Shown here one piece after another: positions 37,238-45,344 of a stretch of 64,000 nt of DNA. The stretch's first letter is position 1, and every line of letters starts with the position of its first letter. Under the pieces are notes generated by a model. It was not told the origin of the DNA. It saw nothing but the letters and a program-made list of their open reading frames with translations, and searched no databases. The DNA comes from Neptunitalea lumnitzerae (lineage in GTDB: Bacteria; Bacteroidota; Bacteroidia; Flavobacteriales; Flavobacteriaceae). The translations under genes and the position numbers were made by a program. The stretch lies in NCBI RefSeq assembly GCF_027924185.1, contig NZ_BRVO01000003.1, positions 124,001 through 188,000 on the forward strand, read 5' to 3'.

Positions 37238-40156
37238 ATGCAGAAAACATTTTTTATTATAAGCTTACTTATTGTTTCTTTTCTAAATGGGCAAAACACC
37301 AATCCGCTGTTAGCGCCAGACGCCGTAGCACAACAACGCTGGGTAGATAGTGTATACACCAGTTTGTCTGTAGAAGAAAGAATAGGTCAATTATTTGTGG
37401 TAGATGTTTTTTCTTCCAAAGGAAAAGCAGAAGAAAACCGCATTATGAAGCTGGTAAAAGAAAATAAAATTGGAGGTTTAATTTTTTCCAAAGGTGGCCC
37501 TTTAAGACAAGCAGAAATAAACAACAATTTACAAGCAGCTTCTAAAGTACCCTTAATGGTAAGTATGGATGCCGAATGGGGACTGGCGATGCGCTTAGAC
37601 TCCACCTATGCTTTTCCTTGGAATATGACTTTAGGTGCTTTAGAAAACAACAAGCTAGTAGAAGAAGTTGGGTACCGAGTTGGCTTACATGCTAAAAGAT
37701 TAGGTGTACATATTAACTTTGCTCCTGTATCTGATATTAACACCAACCCTAAAAACCCTATTATTGGTAACAGGTCTTTTGGAGAAGACAAATACAATGT
37801 TACCGATAAAGCAGTAGCTTTTATGACCGGTATGCAAAGCGCAGGAGTATTAGCGAATGCCAAGCACTTTCCTGGGCATGGAGATACCGACCAAGATTCT
37901 CATAAAACCTTACCTACCATAAGTTTTGATGAAGCTAGAATAGATTCGGTAGAATTATACCCATACAGAAAGCTGTTTAGTGAAGGACTTGCTAGTGTTA
38001 TGGTAGCGCACCTTAATGTACCTGCACTTGAATCTAGAAGCAACTACCCCTCCTCTATTTCTGAGGTAATAGTTACCGATTTACTACAAAAAAAATTAGG
38101 CTTTAAAGGTTTGGTTTTTACAGATGCATTAAGCATGAAAGGAGCTTCTAATTTTTCTGAACCAGGAGATATTGATCTTGCTGCTTTTCTTGCTGGTAAC
38201 GATGTTTTACTTATATCTAAAGACATCCCAAAGGCATGTATTAAACTGAAAGAGGCCTATGACAATAATATTATTACAGAAGAACGTTTAGCCCATTCTG
38301 TAAAGAAAATTTTAATGGCTAAATATAAAGTGGGGTTAAATGATTATCATCCGGTTGAAACTAACCACCTTATTGAAGACCTGAATACTATTAATGACAC
38401 CCTACTTTATCAAAAAGTAATGGAAGAAGCGCTTACCATTGTAAAAAATGAAAAAGACTTACTACCATTAAGAAATTTAGATAAAAGAAAAATAGCTTAT
38501 GTTGGTTTAGGCGATGACTCAGGAGAAACCTTTGTAAAAAGCTTACAGCTATATGCTCCAATAGATACAATATCTACAGAACGCCTTGATAAAATGAAGG
38601 AAAAATTAAAACCTTACAACACGGTTATTATTGGACTTCACAGATCTAATGCTTCTCCTTGGAAAGATTATCAGTTTACCGAACAAGAACTTGTTTGGCT
38701 ATATGAACTTTCTAGAGAAAAAGATGTAATACTGGATATTTTTGTAAAACCATACGCACTGCTAGATCTTACTTCTACTACCAACATGAATGCTGTAGTA
38801 GTTAGTTACCAAAACAGTGATATTGCACAAGAAAAATCTGCCGAGCTTATTTTTGGAGCTATTGGTGCTGTAGGTAAACTACCTGTTACTGCTAATGAAG
38901 ATTTCCCGGTAAACACCTGCTTAACTACAAATCCGCTTTCTAGACTTAAATACGGTCTTCCGGAAAGTGTAGGTATGAGTTCTGAAAAACTTAAAGAAAT
39001 TGATGTCATTGCCAATAAAGTGCTAAAACAACAAATGGCACCTGGCATGCAAATTCTAGTAGCTAGAAAAGGTACCGTTATTTATAATAAAAGTTTTGGT
39101 TACCACACATTTGATAAAAAGATACCCGTAATAGATACCGATGTGTTTGATGTTGCATCGCTCACTAAAATATTAGCTTCTGTACCAGAAATTATGAAAT
39201 TAGTAGAAGAAGGCACGTTGTCTTTAGACACTAAATTGGTAGAAATGCTACCAGAACTAAAGAACACCAATAAAGCTAATATTACCTTAAAAGCTTTATT
39301 AACACATACAGCCCGCTTACAACCTTGGATACCTTTTTATAAAAGTACCCTTGATAAAAACAATAAACCAGACACTTTATATTACCGAACAAAACCTGAA
39401 GTTGGTTTTAGTATTCAAGTAAGTGACAGTTTATATATGAGAACAGATTACAAAGACTCTCTGTATCAACAAGTATTTAAAAGCGATTTATTACCACAAA
39501 AAGGGTACAAATACAGTGACTTGGGCTACTTTATTTTAAAAAAATACTTAGAAGATCATTACAAACACAGTCTTGATACCTTGGTGCAAGACCACTTTTA
39601 TAAATCATTAGGAGCCAACCATACAGTATACAATCCTTTAAAAGAATTTCCTAAGGTAGCCATTGTACCCACAGAAGAAGACAACTATTTTAGATATACA
39701 AAAGTAGAGGGCTTTGTACATGACATGGGAGCCGCTATGCTAGGTGGTGTTGGTGGTCACGCAGGTATTTTTAGTAACGCAAATGATATTGCTAAAATAA
39801 TGCAAACGTATTTGCAAGATGGTTTTTATGGAGGTCATAGATATTTTACTCCAGAAACCATAGCACTATTTAATACTTGTTATTATTGTTCTAAAGATAT
39901 CAGACGAGGTGCAGGTTTTGATAAACCAGAACCAGATGGCCATGCAAGTAACACATGTGGTTGCGTACCTTTAAGCAGCTTTGGACATAGTGGTTTTACA
40001 GGAACCTATACATGGGCAGACCCAGAAAATGAGATTATTTATGTTTTCTTAAGCAACAGAACATACCCTACACAAAATAATACCAAGCTTATCAAAAATG
40101 ATATAAGAACAGATATTCAAGAAATTATATACGAAGCTATTCAAGACCCGCAATAA
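37238..40156 (+). CDS. GH3 beta-N-acetylhexosaminidase fused to beta-lactamase-type serine hydrolase
   Basis: A 972-residue exported fusion. Signal peptide MQKTFFIISLLIVSFLNGQ; GH3 domain (about 30-360) with the NagZ motif KHFPGHGDTDQDSHKTLP (His-Asp catalytic dyad type) and FTDALSMKGAS; a GH3_C-like region; then from about 585 a serine beta-lactamase/DD-peptidase domain with SLTK (SxxK) in DVASLTKIL, YSDLGYF (YxN variant, Asp for Asn) and HSGFTGT (KTG variant). NagZ homologues remove GlcNAc from muropeptides; the second domain may act on peptide or ester bonds. This pairing is known in Bacteroidota. A role in peptidoglycan recycling is inferred. Confidence 0.9.
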   Translation: MQKTFFIISLLIVSFLNGQNTNPLLAPDAVAQQRWVDSVYTSLSVEERIGQLFVVDVFSSKGKAEENRIMKLVKENKIGGLIFSKGGPLRQAEINNNLQAASKVPLMVSMDAEWGLAMRLDSTYAFPWNMTLGALENNKLVEEVGYRVGLHAKRLGVHINFAPVSDINTNPKNPIIGNRSFGEDKYNVTDKAVAFMTGMQSAGVLANAKHFPGHGDTDQDSHKTLPTISFDEARIDSVELYPYRKLFSEGLASVMVAHLNVPALESRSNYPSSISEVIVTDLLQKKLGFKGLVFTDALSMKGASNFSEPGDIDLAAFLAGNDVLLISKDIPKACIKLKEAYDNNIITEERLAHSVKKILMAKYKVGLNDYHPVETNHLIEDLNTINDTLLYQKVMEEALTIVKNEKDLLPLRNLDKRKIAYVGLGDDSGETFVKSLQLYAPIDTISTERLDKMKEKLKPYNTVIIGLHRSNASPWKDYQFTEQELVWLYELSREKDVILDIFVKPYALLDLTSTTNMNAVVVSYQNSDIAQEKSAELIFGAIGAVGKLPVTANEDFPVNTCLTTNPLSRLKYGLPESVGMSSEKLKEIDVIANKVLKQQMAPGMQILVARKGTVIYNKSFGYHTFDKKIPVIDTDVFDVASLTKILASVPEIMKLVEEGTLSLDTKLVEMLPELKNTNKANITLKALLTHTARLQPWIPFYKSTLDKNNKPDTLYYRTKPEVGFSIQVSDSLYMRTDYKDSLYQQVFKSDLLPQKGYKYSDLGYFILKKYLEDHYKHSLDTLVQDHFYKSLGANHTVYNPLKEFPKVAIVPTEEDNYFRYTKVEGFVHDMGAAMLGGVGGHAGIFSNANDIAKIMQTYLQDGFYGGHRYFTPETIALFNTCYYCSKDIRRGAGFDKPEPDGHASNTCGCVPLSSFGHSGFTGTYTWADPENEIIYVFLSNRTYPTQNNTKLIKNDIRTDIQEIIYEAIQDPQ

Positions 40157-40193
40157 TAGAGATTAAATGCTTGCGGGCTTTCTACAAAAACAG

Positions 40194-40934
40194 TTATTCA
40201 CAATCCCATACAAAATTAGCTACTTTACTACCTGTCATAGCTCCTAGATTGTAATGCCACCATTCACTTTCTATGGCATTAAAACCATATTTTTCCATGG
40301 TAGTTTTTAAAAGGTTTCTATGTTCTAAAACTTCCGCTGGTAAGTCTTTGTAAGTATGGTGTGCCTTTTGTCCAAAAAAATCAAATCCGGTTCCCATAGG
40401 CAGCTCATTACCTTCCATATCTACCAAAGTAATATCTACAGCACCACCTCTATTATGAATAGACCCTTTAGCTGGATCTGCCACATACATTGGATTAGGA
40501 ACAAGTTTCCACATCTTTTTTTGTACATCTAACGGACGGTAACAATCAAAGAACTTAATTCTATATCCTTGACTTAAAAAGTCTGTATTAGCCTTTAATA
40601 ACTGCTTTGCTGTTTTGGCTCTTGTATAACACTCTGCGCAATCATACACAGCTGTTTTCAGAAAATTATTATCGGTTGCATAGCGCATATCAAAAGCAAA
40701 GTCATTACTATAATCTGCAAGCCTAACAAAAGAAGTATCTGCCAAAGATTCTAATTCAGTTAATGGTTTTAAAGGTTGTACAGAATCTTGTTCTTCTTCA
40801 ATAACAGCTACTTTTTCTACCATAGCACTATCATTTAAAACAACACTTTCTTTCTTAGATACTTGTATTTTATTTTCCTGTTTACAAGCAACAACCAAAC
40901 CTACAGCCAACAGTAAAAAAGCATATTTCATCAT
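40194..40934 (-). CDS. D-Ala-D-Ala dipeptidase-like lipoprotein (M15)
   Basis: A 246-residue lipoprotein: signal with lipobox LVVAC (Cys at 17). The catalytic M15D domain of the VanX/DdpX type carries FFDCYRPLDVQKKMW, the zinc motif SIHNRGGAVDITLVD (His and Asp) and EWWHYNL (Glu and His). Members hydrolyse D-alanyl-D-alanine. Located between the GH3 fusion (convergent) and the AspT-like transporter (same strand, upstream). A 12-bp hairpin ends 9 bases before its ATG. Cell-wall dipeptide scavenging is inferred. Confidence 0.9.
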   Translation of the reverse strand: MMKYAFLLLAVGLVVACKQENKIQVSKKESVVLNDSAMVEKVAVIEEEQDSVQPLKPLTELESLADTSFVRLADYSNDFAFDMRYATDNNFLKTAVYDCAECYTRAKTAKQLLKANTDFLSQGYRIKFFDCYRPLDVQKKMWKLVPNPMYVADPAKGSIHNRGGAVDITLVDMEGNELPMGTGFDFFGQKAHHTYKDLPAEVLEHRNLLKTTMEKYGFNAIESEWWHYNLGAMTGSKVANFVWDCE

Positions 40935-40943
40935 ATATAAAAG

Positions 40944-40988
40944 AATTACGTCCCTAAAATTAAGTAAATAATCTTAAGGGACGTAATT
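40944..40988 (-). terminator. Hairpin between transporter and dipeptidase
   Basis: A perfect 12-bp stem (40944-40955 with 40977-40988, AATTACGTCCCT / AGGGACGTAATT) with a 21-base loop. On the minus strand it follows the transporter stop by 19 bases and is followed by CTTTTATATATG, where a weak T-run leads straight into the dipeptidase ATG. It could be a weak terminator or a 5' leader structure. Confidence 0.55.
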
Positions 40989-41007
40989 AAAAAAAAACGA
41001 ATGGCAT

Positions 41008-42606
41008 TTAATATATAACTCCCAGCAAACCTAATAGCTGTGCACAAATAATAAGTACAACCATAGCTATAGGGTACACTGTGGCATAAGCAATAGAAGG
41101 TGCATTGCTATCGGTCATAGAATCCGTAGCCGCTAAACCAGGCGTACTAGTCATAGCACCCGTCAAGGTACCTAACATAGAAAGCACATTTACTTTTAAA
41201 AATATTTTAGCTACCAAAGCCCCTAATATCATAGGTACTAAGGTGATAACTCCACCTATAAGAAATAATTCAATTCCGTATTGTTCAAAGGTTTCTACAA
41301 TAGTTGCCCCTGCTTTAGTACCTACAGAAGCTAAAAACAACATCAAACCTAACTGTCTTAATAACTGGTTAGCACTACCACTCATAGTCCATAATATAGG
41401 TCCTGTTTTACCCAATCTACCTAACATCATAGAAACAATTAGAATACCACCGGTAAGGCCTAAACTAAATTCAAAAGAGGTTCCGAAAGAAAGTGACACT
41501 TTACCTAATACAATACCTAATACAATACCTGTAGCAATAGGGAAAAAGTTAGTATCTGAAAGTTTAGAGTTATTATCTCCTAATAATTCACCTACTTGCC
41601 CTATTTGTTCTTTATCACAAAGCACCATAATCTTATCTCCCATTTGCAATTTTACATTTGGGCTAGGCGCCAATTCAATACCACTACGTCTAATTCTGGT
41701 AACCGTAGCGTTGTATTTAGAACGTAAGTGAAGTTCTCCTAAAGGTTTATTAACGAGCTCTGTCTTGGTAACCAATAAAGACTGCACTACATAATTTTCA
41801 CCTAAAGTAATATCCACTTCTTCTTTAGGTCCAATAAGCAATTCAATTCTTCTTAAAGCCTCATCAGTACCTACTGCCATAATGTAATCTCCTTTATGCA
41901 GTTTGGTATTGGTATTAGGCGTAAATGTTTTGTCGCCATGTTTAACTCTAGAGATAACTCCTTTAGTCATAGAACGTACGCGCAATTCACCAATAGTTCT
42001 ATCTATAGCACCCTCATTTTCTACAATATAATTACGGGTGTGTAGTGGTTCAAAACCTACTTGGGTTTTATCGTTATACTCTTTTTCTGCTTTTTTAATA
42101 TCCACTCTAAATAATTTAGGATACAACCTTACAAAAAGAATAACGCCAATAACCCCAAACGGGTAAGCAATACCGTAACCAATAGAAGCCAAACTAGAAT
42201 GGGTAACATCTATAGCTGCTGCTAAACCAGGAGTACTAGTTAAAGCACCTGCCAATAAACCAATAGCAATAGGTTTATCTACCCCTAAAAACAAAATAGC
42301 CCCTAGGGTAAGCAATGCAGCAGATATAACTACTACAAAAGCCATGATTACCAAATTTTTCCCTTGATTTCTGAACGATTCAAAAAAACCGGGACCTGCT
42401 TGCAGACCAATGGTATAAATGAATAAAATTAATCCTATTTTTTCTAGAATATTGGGTAATGATACTCCATAATTCCCAAAAAATAGCGCCACAAAAATAA
42501 TTGCTGAAATGTCTAACGAGATACCTTTAACCTTAATATTTCCTACTATAAAACCGAGGCAAATAATTAAGAAGAGAGCCAAATAGCTAGTGTTGATAAT
42601 GTCCAT
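41008..42606 (-). CDS. AspT/YidE-type putative transporter with two TrkA_C domains
   Basis: A 532-residue membrane protein with two sets of about five helices (about 1-160 and 370-532) separated by two RCK/TrkA_C domains (about 200-345; RVKHGDKTFTPNTNTKLHKGDYIMAVG in parts, and LQMGDKIMVLCDKEQI). The repeated GxxTSTPGLAAA motif (GALTSTPGLAAAID and GAMTSTPGLAATDS) is typical of the aspartate-alanine exchanger family. The substrate is not deducible. A consensus -7 box lies upstream. Confidence 0.88.
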   Translation of the reverse strand: MDIINTSYLALFLIICLGFIVGNIKVKGISLDISAIIFVALFFGNYGVSLPNILEKIGLILFIYTIGLQAGPGFFESFRNQGKNLVIMAFVVVISAALLTLGAILFLGVDKPIAIGLLAGALTSTPGLAAAIDVTHSSLASIGYGIAYPFGVIGVILFVRLYPKLFRVDIKKAEKEYNDKTQVGFEPLHTRNYIVENEGAIDRTIGELRVRSMTKGVISRVKHGDKTFTPNTNTKLHKGDYIMAVGTDEALRRIELLIGPKEEVDITLGENYVVQSLLVTKTELVNKPLGELHLRSKYNATVTRIRRSGIELAPSPNVKLQMGDKIMVLCDKEQIGQVGELLGDNNSKLSDTNFFPIATGIVLGIVLGKVSLSFGTSFEFSLGLTGGILIVSMMLGRLGKTGPILWTMSGSANQLLRQLGLMLFLASVGTKAGATIVETFEQYGIELFLIGGVITLVPMILGALVAKIFLKVNVLSMLGTLTGAMTSTPGLAATDSMTDSNAPSIAYATVYPIAMVVLIICAQLLGLLGVIY

Positions 42607-42659
42607 ATAATTACTCTTTAATTATATTTAAAAAATAGTTAGTTAGTTTTAATCAGTAA

Positions 42660-42689
42660 CAAATGTACAGGTAAGTACCAAACATGAAA
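42660..42689 (-). promoter_or_regulatory. Candidate promoter of the AspT-like transporter
   Basis: The minus strand reads TACATTTG (42660-42667), identical to the glpD -7 box. A TTTC lies 18 bases upstream (42686-42689) against the consensus TTTG. The predicted leader is about 47 bases. Confidence 0.5.
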
Positions 42690-42876
42690 CTGACATTTAT
42701 CAACAAAAAGTACGTAAATTATTCTAGAAAACTACGCACATTTTTAAAATTTAAAAATTAAGTAAAACATAAAAATCTACCATTTAGGCACTATTGTTCT
42801 GGTTACTAATCAACTGTAACTCAAAGCCTGTTTTTATTAATTTAATTATTATTTACGTTATTTTTAATAAATTTAA

Positions 42877-42906
42877 TTTGTAAAAGCCATATATTTATAT
42901 ACTTTG
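42877..42906 (+). promoter_or_regulatory. Candidate promoter of the acyl-CoA ligase gene
   Basis: TTTG (42877-42880), 19 bases, then TACTTTG (42900-42906), which lacks one base of TAnnTTTG. The predicted leader before the ATG at 42932 is about 20 bases. Confidence 0.5.
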
Positions 42907-42931
42907 CAATAATTTTATTTTAAACTGTAAA

Positions 42932-44707
42932 ATGAATACGATATCCAGAATTTTTGATATCCCATATTATCAAAAAGCACATTATAACATAAAGGATGCC
43001 CTGACGGTAAAACGAAATGGAGATTGGGTTCCTACAAGCACGGAAGAATATATAGACCAAGCTAACAAAATAAGTAGAGCACTTGTAAAGCGTGGCGTGC
43101 AGAAAAACGACAAAATAGCTGTGATATCTTCTTCTAACAGAAGTGAATGGCATATTATTGATATAGGTGTATTACAAACAGGTGCACAAAACGTACCTAT
43201 CTACCCTACAATATCAGAACAAGAATATGAATACATTTTAAATCATTCTGAAGCTAAATATTGTTTTGTATCAGACATAGAAGTTCTTCAAAAATTAAAG
43301 AGCATTATTGCTAATACAAAATTAGAGGCTGTTTTTACCCTAGATGAAATTGATAATGAAATCAATTGGTCTGTTTTATTAGACGAAGGAACTGATGATG
43401 GTAATCAACCAGAAGTAGAGAGCAGAAAAAAAGCTGTTAAGAGTTCAGACTTAGCTACCATTATATATACATCTGGTACCACAGGTAAACCTAAGGGAGT
43501 AATGCTAAGTCATGATAATATTGTTTCTAATGTATTAGCTAGTTATGATAGGGTTCCTTTAAATGCAGGAAATTCTAAAGCATTAAGTTTCTTACCTATT
43601 TGCCATATTTTTGAACGTATGGTTGTGTACTTATATCAGTACTATGGTATCTCTATTTACTTTGCAGAGTCCATTGATAAAATGAGTGAGAACATTAAAG
43701 AAGTACAACCAGAAGTAATGACGGTAGTACCACGACTTCTTGAAAAGGTATATGACAAAATTTTTGAAAAAGGAAGTGAATTAAAAGGTGTTAAAAAAGC
43801 ACTTTTCTTTTGGGCACTGGAACTTGGAGAAAAATTTGAACCATATAACAATGCCAACGGAGCTTTTTACAACTTACAACTTAAGTTAGCCAGAAAACTA
43901 ATTTTTAGCAAATGGCAGGAAGCACTGGGCGGAAAAATTAAAATAATGGTTTCGGGTAGTGCTGCATTACAACCTAGGCTAGCACGCGTTTTTGGCGCTG
44001 CGGGTTTACCAGTTATGGAAGGTTATGGATTAACCGAAACATCTCCTGTAATTGCCGTAAATGACCAACGAAACAACGGATGGAAAATTGGTACTGTAGG
44101 TAAAATGCTAGCAGGCGTAAAAGTTAAAATAGCCGAAGATGGTGAAATACTTTGCAAAGGACCTAATATTATGATGGGCTATTTTAAAGACCCTGAACTT
44201 ACTAGTAAGGTTATGACAGAAGGGTATTTTCACACTGGAGATATTGGAGAAATAGATCATAAAGGATTTCTAAAAATTACCGACAGAAAAAAGGAAATGT
44301 TTAAAACTTCTGGCGGTAAATATGTAGCTCCTCAAATTATAGAAAATGAGATGAAACAATCTCGTTTTATAGAGCAAATTATGGTAATTGGTGAAGGAGA
44401 GAAAATGCCAGCTGCCTTTGTTCAACCAAATTTTGAATTTGTAAAAGAATGGGCAAAAAGACACCATTACGAAATAGGTAATACCTATGAAGAAATTGCA
44501 AAAAACGAGCATGTAATACAAAGAATTCACGAAGAGATTATTTGTTTTAACGAACGCTTTGGCAAATGGGAAAGAGTAAAAGCCTTTGAACTAACACCCG
44601 ATGTATGGAGTATAGATGAAGGGCACCTAACCCCTACTTTAAAATTGAAAAGGCGAATAATTAAAGAAAAATACAAAGAACTGTATAACAAAATATACGG
44701 ACATTAA
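42932..44707 (+). CDS. Long-chain fatty-acid-CoA ligase
   Basis: A 591-residue AMP-forming acyl-CoA synthetase, activating fatty acids to acyl-CoA for the degradation genes just downstream. P-loop-like motif IYTSGTTGKPKGVMLSH (about 179-195), VMEGYGLTETSPVIAV, the FHTGDIGEID adenylate site and C-terminal ITDRKKEMFKTSGGKYVAP with the catalytic Lys region. It resembles the eukaryote-like AMP-dependent ligases common in Bacteroidota (FadD15 type). It is closed by a terminator, so it is separate from the MarR operon. Confidence 0.92.
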   Translation: MNTISRIFDIPYYQKAHYNIKDALTVKRNGDWVPTSTEEYIDQANKISRALVKRGVQKNDKIAVISSSNRSEWHIIDIGVLQTGAQNVPIYPTISEQEYEYILNHSEAKYCFVSDIEVLQKLKSIIANTKLEAVFTLDEIDNEINWSVLLDEGTDDGNQPEVESRKKAVKSSDLATIIYTSGTTGKPKGVMLSHDNIVSNVLASYDRVPLNAGNSKALSFLPICHIFERMVVYLYQYYGISIYFAESIDKMSENIKEVQPEVMTVVPRLLEKVYDKIFEKGSELKGVKKALFFWALELGEKFEPYNNANGAFYNLQLKLARKLIFSKWQEALGGKIKIMVSGSAALQPRLARVFGAAGLPVMEGYGLTETSPVIAVNDQRNNGWKIGTVGKMLAGVKVKIAEDGEILCKGPNIMMGYFKDPELTSKVMTEGYFHTGDIGEIDHKGFLKITDRKKEMFKTSGGKYVAPQIIENEMKQSRFIEQIMVIGEGEKMPAAFVQPNFEFVKEWAKRHHYEIGNTYEEIAKNEHVIQRIHEEIICFNERFGKWERVKAFELTPDVWSIDEGHLTPTLKLKRRIIKEKYKELYNKIYGH

Positions 44708-44722
44708 ATTTAACAATACCAC

Positions 44723-44751
44723 AAACTCCTCAATTTTAGAGGAGTTTTTTT
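44723..44751 (+). terminator. Terminator after acyl-CoA ligase
   Basis: A 9-bp stem (AAACTCCTC / GAGGAGTTT) with a 7-base loop followed by a T-run. Confidence 0.88.
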
Positions 44752-44807
44752 ATTTACATCGCTACCAAATACCTTTTTAAATATATAATTCACAAAAAAT
44801 TTTTCAA

Positions 44808-44831
44808 TTTTATTATGCATGCATAATAAAA
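44808..44831. promoter_or_regulatory. Perfect 24-bp palindrome, candidate MarR operator
   Basis: A perfect inverted repeat with 12-bp half-sites (TTTTATTATGCA) meeting in the centre, 30 bases before the MarR-family start codon. It covers the position of the -33 element of the operon promoter, so binding should block transcription. A palindrome next to the regulator gene is the usual MarR layout. Confidence 0.7.
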
Positions 44832-44844
44832 ATATGTATATTTG
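44814..44844 (+). promoter_or_regulatory. Promoter of the marR-fadNAE operon
   Basis: TATG (44814-44817, one mismatch to TTTG), 19 bases, then an exact TATATTTG -7 box (44837-44844). Predicted transcription start near 44851, leaving a leader of about 10 bases before the ATG at 44862. Confidence 0.7.
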
Positions 44845-44861
44845 GGTATATTCATAAATAG

Positions 44862-45332
44862 ATGAAAAAGGACGATCTCATAGATTATGCATTAAGAGCT
44901 ACTTGGCAAGCAGTAGCAAGAATGTATAATGAAGAAGCAGGTAAAGTAGACTCTACAATGGCTACAGGTTTTACCTTATTAAGTATAGACAAGGAAAAAG
45001 GAACGCCTTCTACTGCACTAGGCCCTAAAATGGGTATGGAAGCAACCAGCCTTTCACGTATTTTAAAAAGTATGGAAGAAAAAGGGCTAATAGAACGAAA
45101 AAGGAATCCGGATGATGGAAGAAGTGTACTTATTTGCTTAACCGATTTTGGAAAAGAAAATAGAGACTTTTCTAAAAGTGTAGTAATGAAGTTTAACGAT
45201 GCAGTGAAAAATCATATTTCAGAAGAAAAACTAGATCATTTTTTTGAAGTAATTCAAACCATCAACAATCTCATTTCTGAAAAGAAAATATATACAGAAA
45301 CAGAATCCGTAAAAACAATAGATCCAAAATAA
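44862..45332 (+). CDS. MarR-family transcriptional regulator of fatty-acid oxidation genes
   Basis: A 156-residue winged-helix regulator: recognition helix region EATSLSRILKSMEEKGLIERKR and wing NPDDGRSVLICLT. It sits 12 bases before the beta-oxidation genes, with a perfect palindrome over the promoter, so it probably represses itself and the operon, with an acyl-CoA or fatty acid as the likely ligand (inferred). In many Gram-negative bacteria this task falls to GntR or TetR regulators; here it is a MarR protein. Confidence 0.9.
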   Translation: MKKDDLIDYALRATWQAVARMYNEEAGKVDSTMATGFTLLSIDKEKGTPSTALGPKMGMEATSLSRILKSMEEKGLIERKRNPDDGRSVLICLTDFGKENRDFSKSVVMKFNDAVKNHISEEKLDHFFEVIQTINNLISEKKIYTETESVKTIDPK

Positions 45333-45344
45333 AATTAATTCATA

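Larger units (their letters stand above)
42607..42931. other. Divergent intergenic region, transporter / acyl-CoA ligase
   Basis: 325 bases without a gene. It contains candidate promoters for both flanking genes (42660-42689 minus, 42877-42906 plus). The middle part, about 42700-42860, is A/T-rich, with no hairpin, RNA gene or short frame that I could support. Confidence 0.6.

Noticed and set aside
40147-40177. Stem CCCGCAA / TTGCGGG at the end of the GH3 fusion gene
   Set aside because: Seven base pairs, long loop, overlaps the stop codon and has a poor T-run; too weak to call a terminator.
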